Assembly: GCA_020848615.1 (NCBI GenBank)
Contig: JADLHW010000103.1
Location: 1 to 43,134 of the forward strand
Length of the DNA: 43,134 nucleotides
Reading direction: 5' to 3'
Source of the DNA: Thermoleophilia bacterium
Lineage (GTDB): Bacteria > Actinomycetota > Thermoleophilia > Miltoncostaeales > Miltoncostaeaceae
The notes beneath the pieces are model-generated. The model saw nothing but the letters and a program-made list of their open reading frames with translations, was not told the DNA's origin and made no database searches. How positions within the stretch are numbered: the first letter of the stretch is position 1; every line of letters begins with the position of its first letter. The translations under genes and the position numbers were made by a program. This document shows, piece by piece, positions 15,608-23,585 of this stretch.

Positions 15608-16588
15608 GTGAACGACGCCCTCCAGTTCGCCGTGCCCGTCTGGGCGTGGCTGGCCTTCGGCGGCGCCATCGCCGCGTTGCTCGCTGTCGACCTGTTCCTG
15701 CACCGCGACGATCACGAGGTCTCGTTCCGGGAGGCCGCCGTGTGGAGCGGGGTCTGGATCGGGGCGGGCCTGGCCTTCGGGGTGGTGCTGTGGGCCTGGC
15801 GGGGCGGTGAGGTTGCGGCCACCTACTACTCCGCGTACCTCATCGAGAAGGCGCTGTCGGTGGACAACGTCTTCATCTTCGCCCTCATCTTCGGGTCCTT
15901 CGCGGTGCCGCCCCGCCTCCAGCACCGGGTGCTGTTCTGGGGCGTCGTGGGGGCCCTGGGCCTGCGGCTGGTGTTCGTGTTCGTCGGCTCCGGCCTGCTG
16001 CAGGCGTTCTTCTGGACCGCGTACGTGCTCGGCGCGTTCCTCGTGTTCACGGGCTACCGGATGGCGTTCCGGCACGACGAGCCCATGGATCCGGGACGGA
16101 ACCCCATGGTCCGCCTCGTCCGCAGGGTGATGCCCGTCGACCCCGCGTTCCACGACGGCCGTTTCGTGATCCGCCGCGACGGCCGGCGCGTCGCGACGCT
16201 GCTGGGTGTCACCCTGGTCGCGATCGAGGCGAGCGACCTGGTGTTCGCCGTCGACTCGGTGGCCGCCGTGCTGGCGATCACCACCAACACGTTCGTGGTG
16301 TGGGCGTCCATCGCGCTGGCGGTGCTGGGCCTGCGGGCGCTGTACTTCTGCCTCGCCGGGCTGCTCGAGCGGTTCGTCCACCTCCACCACGGCCTGGCGT
16401 TCCTGCTGGCGTTCGCCGGGGTGAAGCTCATCCTGTCCGAGACCCCCGTCGGGAAGCTGCCGGTGTGGCTGTCCCTGTCGGTCATCGCGGTCACGCTGGC
16501 GGTGAGCATCGCGTGGTCGCTGCTGGACTCCCGCGGCGGCGTCCCGGCGGACGAGGCGGAGGTCAGTCCGCCGGCGGCGGCGCGGTGA
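15608..16588 (+). CDS. TerC-family Mn2+ exporter
   Basis: 326 residues, TerC/Alx family, about nine membrane segments. The two acidic signature motifs are present: YLIEKALSVDNVFIFALIF and EASDLVFAVDSVAAVLAIT, whose Asp/Glu residues are thought to form the metal path. A cytoplasmic loop (about 155-200) has the usual RNPMVRLVRR...VDPAFHDGRF pattern. Family members export Mn2+. The start is GTG 15608, immediately after the riboswitch; the frame continues 16 codons upstream through the leader. The 3' end overlaps the convergent small gene at 16563 by 26 bp. Confidence 0.93.
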   Translation: MNDALQFAVPVWAWLAFGGAIAALLAVDLFLHRDDHEVSFREAAVWSGVWIGAGLAFGVVLWAWRGGEVAATYYSAYLIEKALSVDNVFIFALIFGSFAVPPRLQHRVLFWGVVGALGLRLVFVFVGSGLLQAFFWTAYVLGAFLVFTGYRMAFRHDEPMDPGRNPMVRLVRRVMPVDPAFHDGRFVIRRDGRRVATLLGVTLVAIEASDLVFAVDSVAAVLAITTNTFVVWASIALAVLGLRALYFCLAGLLERFVHLHHGLAFLLAFAGVKLILSETPVGKLPVWLSLSVIAVTLAVSIAWSLLDSRGGVPADEAEVSPPAAAR

Positions 16589-16730
16589 ACTCCACGGGCA
16601 GGCCCTGCAGGCCGAGCGACGCGACCGGGTCGCCCGCGCCCATGAGGGCCAGCAGGGCCAGCGCGCCCTCGTCGCCCAGGGTGGCGGCCAGCAGTGCGCC
16701 GAGCGCGTCGCGGGGGTCGTCGCGGATCAC
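16563..16730 (-). CDS. Small hypothetical protein
   Basis: 55 residues from GTG 16730, which overlaps the stop of the upstream membrane-protein gene (GTGA). Sequence VIRDDPRDALGALLAATLGDEGALALLALMG looks like two amphipathic helices, then a proline-rich end. No family recognised. Its coupling to the membrane gene and the coding-like composition are the evidence; the last 26 bp lie under the end of terC on the other strand. Confidence 0.5.
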   Translation of the reverse strand: MIRDDPRDALGALLAATLGDEGALALLALMGAGDPVASLGLQGLPVEFTAPPPAD

Positions 16731-17383
16731 CACCTCCCGGCCCCCGCGACCGTGACCGCCAGGATGAGGGCGGCCTCCGCGGTGAGCAGCCAGCCCATCA
16801 TCGCGGTGATCCTGCCGCGCCGGGCGACGACCAGTTCGCCCACCACGCCGGCCGCCATCCTGCGCGCCGCCATCGCGCGCACCGGGTCGGGGTGGCCGGG
16901 ATCGGGCGGTGCGATGACCGGCGGCGCCCACTCGCCGGTCACGGCGGCGGTGCACAGGCCGAGCCCGGCGACGGGCGCCGCGGTGACCAGCAGCAGTGCG
17001 ATCGTGCCGCACGCGCCGGCGACGATGCCGTCGGGGCCGGGCAGGAGCCACACGGGTGCGCTGGCCAGAAGGCCCACGGCTCCGATGGCCGTCATCCACC
17101 AGGCCCGTCGTTCCAGGAGGTCGGCCACGGCCGCCAGGGACCGCTCGCGGCGGCGGGCCTCCTCGGCGTGGAACCGCAGGAGGTCCGGGCCCGCGGCGCC
17201 CAGTCCCCGGGCGAGGGCCGCGCCGTCGCGTCGTGGCGGGGCCGGGACCGGGGCGATGAGCCGGGTCGCGGTGACCAGCAGCACCAGCGCCGCGCAGGCG
17301 GCGCCGGCCACCAGGAGGGCGGCACCCTCCACGCGCCCGGATGCGGTGGCGGCGCTCACGACCAGCGCCGTCGCCGCCACCAC
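16727..17383 (-). CDS. Four-helix membrane protein, start uncertain
   Basis: About 218 residues with two pairs of membrane segments: residues 1-45, then a charged helical stretch (GPDLLRFHAEEARRRERSLAAVADLLERR), then about 100-155, another cytoplasmic segment (PPDPGHPDPVRAMAARRMAAG) and a last helix pair end (MGWLLTAEAALILAVTV). No family recognised. The first hydrophobic stretch starts nine or ten codons before the GTG at 17383, in frame and after a GGAGGG (17421-17426), but that position has only a GTC codon; a CTG at 17452 overlaps the msrB stop. The true start may therefore be non-standard. Lies downstream of msrB on the same strand. Confidence 0.6.
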   Translation of the reverse strand: MVAATALVVSAATASGRVEGAALLVAGAACAALVLLVTATRLIAPVPAPPRRDGAALARGLGAAGPDLLRFHAEEARRRERSLAAVADLLERRAWWMTAIGAVGLLASAPVWLLPGPDGIVAGACGTIALLLVTAAPVAGLGLCTAAVTGEWAPPVIAPPDPGHPDPVRAMAARRMAAGVVGELVVARRGRITAMMGWLLTAEAALILAVTVAGAGRW

Positions 17384-17448
17384 GCCCAGCGCGATCGCGG
17401 CCGTCGTGACGGGGGCGACGCCCTCCGGGTCGCGTGCGCCGCGGCCGG

Positions 17449-17859
17449 TCAGGCCGCCTCCCCGTCCTCGCGGGGCGCGAGCTCCAGGGACGCGGAGTTC
17501 ATGCAGAACCGCTGGCCCGTGGGCGCCGGGCCGTCGGGGAACACATGCCCCAGGTGCGCGTCGCACGACGCGCACACCACCTCCGTGCGGGTCATGCCGT
17601 GCGAGGTGTCGGTGCGGCCCTCCACGGCGCCCGCCGCGACGGGGCGCGTGAAGCTGGGCCACCCGGTGCCGGAGTCGAACTTGTCGCCGGCGTCGAACAA
17701 CGGCTCGCCGCAGCACACGCAGCGGTACACGCCGTCGTCGTGGCAGTCCCAGTAGCGTCCCGTGAAGGCGCGCTCGGTGCCGCCCCGGCGGGTCACGGCG
17801 TACTGCTCGGGGGTGAGGCGCTCACGCCACTCGGCGTCGCGCGGGTCGTCGGCAGCCAT
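17449..17859 (-). CDS. msrB: Peptide-methionine (R)-S-oxide reductase
   Basis: 136 residues, a complete MsrB that reduces methionine-R-sulfoxide in proteins. Catalytic Cys119 in RFCMNSASL; zinc cysteines Cys47, Cys50, Cys96 and Cys99; substrate motif SGTGWPSF. At the usual resolving-Cys position the protein has Thr (SGTGW), so recycling probably uses another Cys or thioredoxin directly. Cytosolic. ATG at 17859; the SD is weak. Upstream of the four-helix membrane gene. Confidence 0.95.
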   Translation of the reverse strand: MAADDPRDAEWRERLTPEQYAVTRRGGTERAFTGRYWDCHDDGVYRCVCCGEPLFDAGDKFDSGTGWPSFTRPVAAGAVEGRTDTSHGMTRTEVVCASCDAHLGHVFPDGPAPTGQRFCMNSASLELAPREDGEAA

Positions 17860-17953
17860 GCGGGCCCCCCTCGGGTCGTGGGTGGATTACATCCCCGCGA
17901 CCGATGATGCCGCAACCCGCGTGTCGTCGCCGCCGGCTGGGAGCATGTGCGGG

Positions 17954-19201
17954 ATGACGACACGGGACCGCCTCTCGCGACGCCTCGGCCCGGGGTGGGC
18001 GCTGGTGACCGGCCTTGGGGCGATGCTGGGCGCCGGGGTGTTCGGCGCGGTGGGTCCCGCCGCCGGCTCCGCGGGGTCGGCGCTGCTGCTGGCGCTGGTG
18101 CTGGCCGCGGCGGTGGCGGCCTGCAACGCCGCCGGCTCGGCGCGGCTCGCCGCCCGGTTCCCGGAGTCCGGCGGGGCATACGCGTACGCGGGCCGCCGCC
18201 TGGGCGCGCCGTACGGCTTCGCCGCCGGGTGGGCGTTCACAGCGGGCAAGCTCGCGTCGTGCGCCGCGATGGCGCTCGTGCTGGGGAACCACGTGTGGCC
18301 GGAGCATCCCCGGGTGCCCGCGCTGGTGGCGGTCGCGGCCTGCACCGCCGTGAACCACATGGGGATCGCCAAGACCGCCGGCGCGACCGCCGCGATCCTC
18401 GCCGTGGTGGGCGTGGGCCTCGCCGCCGCGGTGGTGGGCGCGCTCGCCGGGGGCCATGCGGATCCCGGGCGCATCGCCGACGCATGGACCGCCACGCCCG
18501 GCGGGGTCCTGGAGGCCGCGGGGTTCCTGTTCTTCGCGTTCGCCGGCTACGCGCGGCTGGCGACGCTGGGGGAGGAGGTCCGCGACCCCGCGCGCACCAT
18601 CCCGAGGGCGATCGCGCTGAGCGTCGGCATCGCGTTCGCCGTCTACGCGCTGGTGATGACCGCGGCCCTCATGGCCGTGCGGCCGGAGGTGCTCGCCGCC
18701 GCGCCGCGGCCGCTCGTCGCCGCCGTGAGGGCCGGGAGCCTGGACGCGCTCGCCCCGGTGGTGTCCGCCGCGGCCGCCGTGGCGAGCCTCGGCGTGCTGC
18801 TGTCCCTGCTCGCCGGCGTGAGCCGCACCGTGTTCGCGATGGCCCGGAAGGGCGACATGCCCCGGCCGCTGCGCACCGTGCACCGGCGGCGCCGGGTCCC
18901 CCACGTGGCGGGGCTCGCCGCCGGCCTCGCCGTGGCCGCCGTCGTCGCGGTCGCCGACGTGCGCGGCGCGATCGGGTTCTCGAGCGTCCTGGTGCTCGTC
19001 TACTACGCCCTCGCGAACGCGTCGGCGCTGAGCCTGCCGGCGGGCAGGTTCGGCCTGCTGCGCGCCGTCGCCGTGGCGGGCCTGGCGGGATGCCTGCTGG
19101 TGGCGGCGGCGCTGCCCCCGTCCAGCGTGCTCGCCGCGGCGGGGATCATGATGCTCGGCTTCGCCGGGTGGGTGCTGCGGCCCGTGCGGGCTCCGCGGTA
19201 G
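17954..19201 (+). CDS. APC-family amino acid permease
   Basis: 415 residues with about twelve membrane segments. TM1 has the unwound GLGAMLGAGVFGAVG; YAYAGRRLGAPYGFAAGW and FFAFAGYARLATLGEEVRDPARTIPRAI are hallmark APC motifs. It would import an amino acid or related amine; substrate not deducible. ATG 17954 lies 8-9 nt after a GGGAG; an alternative ATG at 17945 adds three residues. Divergent from msrB; converges on the propeller gene. Confidence 0.9.
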   Translation: MTTRDRLSRRLGPGWALVTGLGAMLGAGVFGAVGPAAGSAGSALLLALVLAAAVAACNAAGSARLAARFPESGGAYAYAGRRLGAPYGFAAGWAFTAGKLASCAAMALVLGNHVWPEHPRVPALVAVAACTAVNHMGIAKTAGATAAILAVVGVGLAAAVVGALAGGHADPGRIADAWTATPGGVLEAAGFLFFAFAGYARLATLGEEVRDPARTIPRAIALSVGIAFAVYALVMTAALMAVRPEVLAAAPRPLVAAVRAGSLDALAPVVSAAAAVASLGVLLSLLAGVSRTVFAMARKGDMPRPLRTVHRRRRVPHVAGLAAGLAVAAVVAVADVRGAIGFSSVLVLVYYALANASALSLPAGRFGLLRAVAVAGLAGCLLVAAALPPSSVLAAAGIMMLGFAGWVLRPVRAPR

Positions 19202-19227
19202 GCGCGCCGAGACGCCGCTGACGCCGC

Positions 19228-19341
19228 GCCCGGGCCGGTGAGGGTGACGACGACCCGGTGCGCGTCCTTCTAGCGCAGGCGGAGGGTCCGGGTCACGGTG
19301 GCGGTGCCGCCCGGGCCGGTGAGGGTGACGGTGACCCGGTG
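19228..19341. repeat. Tandem duplication flanking a stop codon
   Basis: A 33-bp block at 19309-19341 recurs at 19228-19260 with 31 of 33 bases identical, offset 81 bp (27 codons). On the minus strand the second copy lies in frame just past the TAG of the propeller gene and would read KDAHRVVVTLTGPG, parallel to THRVTVTLTGPGG inside the gene. Confidence 0.75.
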
Positions 19342-21171
19342 GGTGCCCCGCACCTTCCCGAGGCGCAGCGTGGCGATGCCCGCCGTGAACGCGACGGTCC
19401 GGCGCTTCACGGTCGTCCAGCGGGCGGCGTCGGCGCAGCGGGTCCTCGCGGCGCCCCGCTTGCCGGCGCAGGCGGCGAGCGCACGCGTGAGCGCCGCGCC
19501 CCTCGGGCGCTTGGCGGCGACGGTCAGGGCGGCCGTCGTCGCGTCCGTGGCCCGGACGGTGAGGAGGCCCCTCGCGGCGGTGAGCGCGCTGAGCGCCGGT
19601 GCGGCAACGGGGGTGGAGGGGACGGTGGGGCCCGGGGCCGGGGCGGACGCCGGCGGGTCGTATCCCGGGGGAGTCGGGGCGGCGCCCGTGAACGTCCCCT
19701 CGCCGGTGAGGGTGCGCGTGAGCGCCCCCGCCGGGTCGTCGCTGGGGATGGTGAGGGTGTCGGTGACGGTGCCCACCTCGTCCGGGTCGAACGCCAGCGT
19801 GACCGTGCAGGTGGCGCCGGCGTTCACGGGCTTGCCGGCGCAGGTGCCGCCGGTCACCGAGAACGCAGGGGTGTCGGCGCCGGTCACCGACGGCGTGCCG
19901 AACGTGACGGGTGTGCCGCCGGAGCTGGTGACGGTGAGCGTCGCGGTCGCGGCGCCCGCGGCGGCGTCCACGGAGCCCATGTCCACGGCGCCGGCCGGGG
20001 CGGCGGCCACCGGGTCGGACGCCGCGACGCGCAGGCCGCTCACGGTGTCGCTGCGGTAGGCGATCACCGGGCGCCCGTTGAAGCCCAGCGCGATGGAGCT
20101 CGCCGAGCCGGCGCCGTCCGCGTCGACCACGCTCATGGTGTTGCCGCCGGGGGTGCACGCGGCGTCGTTGCACTCCAGCAGCTTGAGGTCGCCGTTGGCG
20201 GTGTCGTGGTAGCTGATCACCGGGTTGCCGGCGGCGGTCACGGCGATCGCGCTGTGGTCGCCCACGTTCCCGGTTGCATCGACGGTCTGCGGGGGATGAC
20301 CCGGGTCGGGCGTGCAGGACGCGTCGGAGCACCTCGCGACCTTGAGGTGGTCCGTGCCGTCGCTGTGGTAGCTGATCACCGGCCGGCCGTCGGCCGGCAC
20401 GGCCATGGCCGGCGCGTCGCCGACGTCTCCCGTGGTGTCCACCGGCATCACCGTCTCGTCGGCACCGGCGCAGGCGGCGTCGTTGCAGCGCATGAACCAC
20501 AGGTCCGAGTCACCGGCGCTCGTGACGTTGAAGGCGATGACCGGCTTGCCGTCGTGGCCGATCGCGATGGCGCTCTGGAGCCCGGCGGTGCCGGTCGAGA
20601 AGACGGTGGTGATGGTCTCGTTCGCGCCCGCGCACGCGGTGTCGTTGCACTTCATGACCTTGAGGTCCGATCCCACGGCGTCGAAGTAGCTGATCACCGG
20701 GAACCCGTCGGCGGGTACCGCGATCGATGTGGCGCCGATCACCATCGATGCGCTGTCCACGGTCTCCACGGTGTCCCCGGTGCCCGCGCAGGCCAGGTCG
20801 TTGCAGCGCGCGACCCTGAGGTCGTTGCCCGTGAGGTACTGGTAGGCGATCACCGGCAGGTGGCCGGACAGGACCATCGCGGACGCCCGCCCCGTCTGGG
20901 CGGCGGTGTCCAGCGCCGAGACGGCCTCGTCGCCGCCGCGGCACGCGCGGTCGTTGCAGCGCGACACCAGGAGCCGGCCGTTGGCGGCGTCGTAGTGGGC
21001 GATCACCGGCCGGCCGTCGGCGGGGATGACCATGGACGGCCACATGCCGGTGTTCGACGCCTGCAGGGTGGCGGGCCACAGGGTGGTGGCGCTGGCGGCC
21101 GCGGGCAGGACGGCCGGAACGGTGAGGGCGGCCACCAGCAGGGCGCGGCGCACCACGGTGCGTGGGGTCAT
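19270..21171 (-). CDS. Secreted seven-bladed Cys-rich propeller protein
   Basis: 633 residues. Sec signal peptide (MTPRTVVRRALLVAALTVPAVLPAAASA). Residues about 40-370 hold seven repeats of about 45 residues, pattern AIAVxADGxPVISYxDxxxxDLKVxRCNDxACxG; six carry a Cys pair (CNDxAC or CSDxSC), probably one disulfide per blade. Next comes an ASPM/HYDIN-like or choice-of-anchor beta domain (about 375-480, GSVDAAAGAATATLTVTSSGG...FDPDEVGTVTDTLTIPSDDP), a proline linker and a C-terminal basic beta domain with two Cys. No membrane anchor seen. Likely cell-surface or secreted; ligand unknown. An in-frame partial repeat follows the stop. Confidence 0.85.
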   Translation of the reverse strand: MTPRTVVRRALLVAALTVPAVLPAAASATTLWPATLQASNTGMWPSMVIPADGRPVIAHYDAANGRLLVSRCNDRACRGGDEAVSALDTAAQTGRASAMVLSGHLPVIAYQYLTGNDLRVARCNDLACAGTGDTVETVDSASMVIGATSIAVPADGFPVISYFDAVGSDLKVMKCNDTACAGANETITTVFSTGTAGLQSAIAIGHDGKPVIAFNVTSAGDSDLWFMRCNDAACAGADETVMPVDTTGDVGDAPAMAVPADGRPVISYHSDGTDHLKVARCSDASCTPDPGHPPQTVDATGNVGDHSAIAVTAAGNPVISYHDTANGDLKLLECNDAACTPGGNTMSVVDADGAGSASSIALGFNGRPVIAYRSDTVSGLRVAASDPVAAAPAGAVDMGSVDAAAGAATATLTVTSSGGTPVTFGTPSVTGADTPAFSVTGGTCAGKPVNAGATCTVTLAFDPDEVGTVTDTLTIPSDDPAGALTRTLTGEGTFTGAAPTPPGYDPPASAPAPGPTVPSTPVAAPALSALTAARGLLTVRATDATTAALTVAAKRPRGAALTRALAACAGKRGAARTRCADAARWTTVKRRTVAFTAGIATLRLGKVRGTHRVTVTLTGPGGTATVTRTLRLR

Positions 21172-21211
21172 ACGGGGGTGGATCGGCGGCGGGACGCCCG
21201 CCTTGACGCAT

Positions 21212-21250
21212 GCGCCCGCCGGATCGCCCCGTGGGCGCTCCGGCGGGCGC
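21212..21250 (-). terminator. Terminator hairpin after acs
   Basis: Perfect 12-bp arms (GCGCCCGCCGGA and complement) enclosing a 15-nt loop that can itself pair (CGCC/GGCG). Begins 7 nt after the acs stop on the minus strand. Confidence 0.6.
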
Positions 21251-21256
21251 CGGTGG

Positions 21257-23233
21257 TCAGTCCTCCTCGTGTTGGCGGGCGGCGATGCGTTCGGTGAGGC
21301 TGGCCATGATCGTGGGGTCGCGCAGGGTGGTGACATCCCCCAGCTCGCGGCCCTCGGCGATGTCGCGCAGGAGGCGGCGCATGATCTTCCCGGAGCGGGT
21401 CTTGGGGAGGTCGTGCGTCCAGATGATGCGCTTGGGGCGGGCCAGCTTGCCGATGACCTCGGCGATGTGCTCCCGGATCTTGTCGTCCAGGCCGTCGGTG
21501 TCGAGCCCCTCCTCCGGGGTCACGAACGCGACGATCGCCTGGCCGGTGAGGTCGTCGCTCTGGGCGACCACCGCGGCCTCGGCGACGTGCGGATAGCTCA
21601 CGATCGCCGACTCCACCTCGGCCGTGGACAGGCGATGGCCGGAGACGTTGATGACGTCGTCGATGCGGCCCAGGATCCAGATGTCGCCGTCCGCGTCCAT
21701 GCGGGCGGCGTCGCCCACGACGTAGACGTCCCGGCCGAAGCGGTTCCAGTACGTCTCCACGTACCGGTCCGGGTCCTTGTAGAGCGTCCGCAGCATCGAC
21801 GGCCACGGCCGGCGGATGACCAGCAGCCCCTGTCCCTCCGAGATGGGGTTGCCCTCGTTGTCCACGACGTCGGCGGTGATGCCGGGCAGGGGACGCATCG
21901 CCGAGCCGGGCTTGGCGGCGGTGACACCCGGCATCGGCGAGATCATGATCGCGCCGGTCTCGGTCTGCCACCACGTGTCCACGATGGGGCAGCGGCCGCC
22001 GCCGATGACCTGCTGGTACCACAGCCAGGCCTTCGGGTTGATGGGCTCGCCCACCGACCCCAGCAGCCGGAGGCTGGAGAGGTCGTGCTTGTTCGGCTCC
22101 TCCGCGCCCCAGCTCATGCACGCCCGGATGGCGGTGGGGGCCGTGTAGAAGATCGTGACGCCGAACCGCTCGCACAGCTCCCACCAGATCGCCCGGTGCG
22201 GGTAGTCCGGTGCGCCCTCGTACATCACGCTGGTCGCGCCGTTCATGAGGGGCCCGTAGACGATGTAGGTGTGCCCGGTGACCCAGCCGACGTCGGCGGA
22301 GCACCAGAACACGTCCTGCTCGGGCTTCAGGTCGAACACGTGCCTGTGCGTGTACGCCGCGCAGGTGAGGTACCCGCCGGTGGTGTGCAGGATGCCCTTC
22401 GGCTTGGCGGTGGACCCGGAGGTGTAGAGCACGTACAGCGGGTGCTCGGCGTCGAAGCCCTCGGCGGGGCACACCGGGTCGGCGGCCGCCAGGATCTGGT
22501 CCCACCAGACGTCGCGGCCCTCGGTCATGGGGCACTCGGTGCCGGTGTTGCGCACCACCACGATGTGCTCGAGGCGGTCGAGGGACGTCATGTGGCCGTC
22601 CACCTCGGCCTTCACCGGGGCGGCCTTCCCGCGGCGGCGGGCGGCGTCGACGGTGATGAGGGCCTTCGCCTCGCTGAACTCCATCCGCTCGCGCACGGCC
22701 TCCGCGGAGAACCCGCCGAACACCACGTTGTGCGGCGCGCCGATGCGGGCGCAGGCGAGCATCGCGACGACGACCTCGGGGATCATGGGCAGGTAGATGC
22801 CCACCACGTCGCCGGCCCCGATGCCCAGGGCCTTCAGGGCGTTCGCGGCCTTCTGGACCTCCTGGTGGAGCCACCCGTAGGTGAGGGTGCGGGCCTCGCC
22901 CTCCTCGCCGACCCAGTGGAACGCCACCCGGTCGCCCAGCCCCGCCTCCACGTGCCGGTCCAGGCAGTTGTACGACGCGTTGATGCGGCCGCCGATGAAC
23001 CACTTCGCGAACGGCGGGTCCGACCAGTCGAGGACGGTGTCCCACCGCCGCTCCCAGTCCAGGGCGTCGGCCTGGGCCTCCCACCACGCCAGCGGGTCCG
23101 CCTCGGCCTGCGCGACGACGGACGGGTCCTTCCAGAGTGCGTTCTGCGCGAACTCGGGCGGCGGGGGGAAGCTCCCGGTCCTCAGGAGCTCCTCCAGGCG
23201 GTGCTCGAGCGCGTCACCGGAGAGCTTGGACAT
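21257..23233 (-). CDS. acs: Acetyl-CoA synthetase
   Basis: 658 residues, full-length AMP-forming acetate-CoA ligase. Motifs: YTSGSTAKPKGI (phosphate loop), TWWQTETGAIM, GDAARMDADGDIWILGRIDDVINVSGHR (hinge and C-terminal domain) and PKTRSGKIMRR with the acetylatable Lys near 616. Makes acetyl-CoA from acetate, ATP and CoA in the cytosol. The ATG at 23233 gives the standard Acs N-terminus; TAAGGT lies 7 nt upstream and no SD is present. Divergent from copZ with a 112-bp gap. Confidence 0.97.
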   Translation of the reverse strand: MSKLSGDALEHRLEELLRTGSFPPPPEFAQNALWKDPSVVAQAEADPLAWWEAQADALDWERRWDTVLDWSDPPFAKWFIGGRINASYNCLDRHVEAGLGDRVAFHWVGEEGEARTLTYGWLHQEVQKAANALKALGIGAGDVVGIYLPMIPEVVVAMLACARIGAPHNVVFGGFSAEAVRERMEFSEAKALITVDAARRRGKAAPVKAEVDGHMTSLDRLEHIVVVRNTGTECPMTEGRDVWWDQILAAADPVCPAEGFDAEHPLYVLYTSGSTAKPKGILHTTGGYLTCAAYTHRHVFDLKPEQDVFWCSADVGWVTGHTYIVYGPLMNGATSVMYEGAPDYPHRAIWWELCERFGVTIFYTAPTAIRACMSWGAEEPNKHDLSSLRLLGSVGEPINPKAWLWYQQVIGGGRCPIVDTWWQTETGAIMISPMPGVTAAKPGSAMRPLPGITADVVDNEGNPISEGQGLLVIRRPWPSMLRTLYKDPDRYVETYWNRFGRDVYVVGDAARMDADGDIWILGRIDDVINVSGHRLSTAEVESAIVSYPHVAEAAVVAQSDDLTGQAIVAFVTPEEGLDTDGLDDKIREHIAEVIGKLARPKRIIWTHDLPKTRSGKIMRRLLRDIAEGRELGDVTTLRDPTIMASLTERIAARQHEED

Positions 23234-23240
23234 GCCGATG

Positions 23241-23246
23241 ACCTTA
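23241..23246 (-). promoter_or_regulatory. -10 for acs
   Basis: TAAGGT on the minus strand, 7 nt before the ATG at 23233. Confidence 0.4.
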
Positions 23247-23333
23247 CCCGGAGCTCGTGCGGTTTGTCGCCAACACCCTGCGGCGGTGCCCCGTCCGGGG
23301 ATCCGCACCCGCGGTCCCCATGCCCGCCAGGAG

Positions 23334-23339
23334 TACGCT
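23334..23339 (+). promoter_or_regulatory. -10 for copZ-copA
   Basis: TACGCT followed by GGGGCA and the copZ ATG: a leaderless arrangement. No obvious copper-repressor (CsoR/CueR) palindrome was noticed in the gap. Confidence 0.4.
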
Positions 23340-23345
23340 GGGGCA

Positions 23346-23570
23346 ATGAGCGACTCGAGCACGAGCACCATCAGCCTCTCCGTCCCGGACATCAGCTGCG
23401 GGCACTGCAAGCGCGCGATCGAGGGCGCCCTGGCCGGCGTCCCCGGCATCACCGGCGCGGAGGTCGACGTGGAGGCCCGCACCGTCTCCCTGTCCGCGGC
23501 GGGTGACGACGCCGTCGCCGCCGCGGTCGCCGCGATCGAGGACGCCGGGTACGACGTCCCCGGTCGGTAG
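23346..23570 (+). CDS. copZ: Copper chaperone CopZ (HMA domain)
   Basis: 74 residues, a single heavy-metal-associated ferredoxin-like fold. The metal motif is DISCGHCKRAI (CxxC with the preceding Ser instead of the common Thr). It delivers Cu(I) to CopA, encoded 15 bp downstream. The end (AAIEDAGYDVPGR) is typical of the family. Leaderless start. Confidence 0.92.
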   Translation: MSDSSTSTISLSVPDISCGHCKRAIEGALAGVPGITGAEVDVEARTVSLSAAGDDAVAAAVAAIEDAGYDVPGR

Positions 23571-23585
23571 CGCGCCGCCGGGCGT

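Noticed and set aside
16727-17383. Pycsar-type (PycTM) effector-like membrane protein
   Set aside because: Four helices in two pairs fit loosely, but the ADxKA-like motif is missing and no cyclase gene is adjacent.
16694-17755. Plus-strand frame of 353 codons over the membrane gene and msrB
   Set aside because: Arg/Gly/Ala-rich with no domain; the minus strand encodes MsrB and a clear membrane protein.
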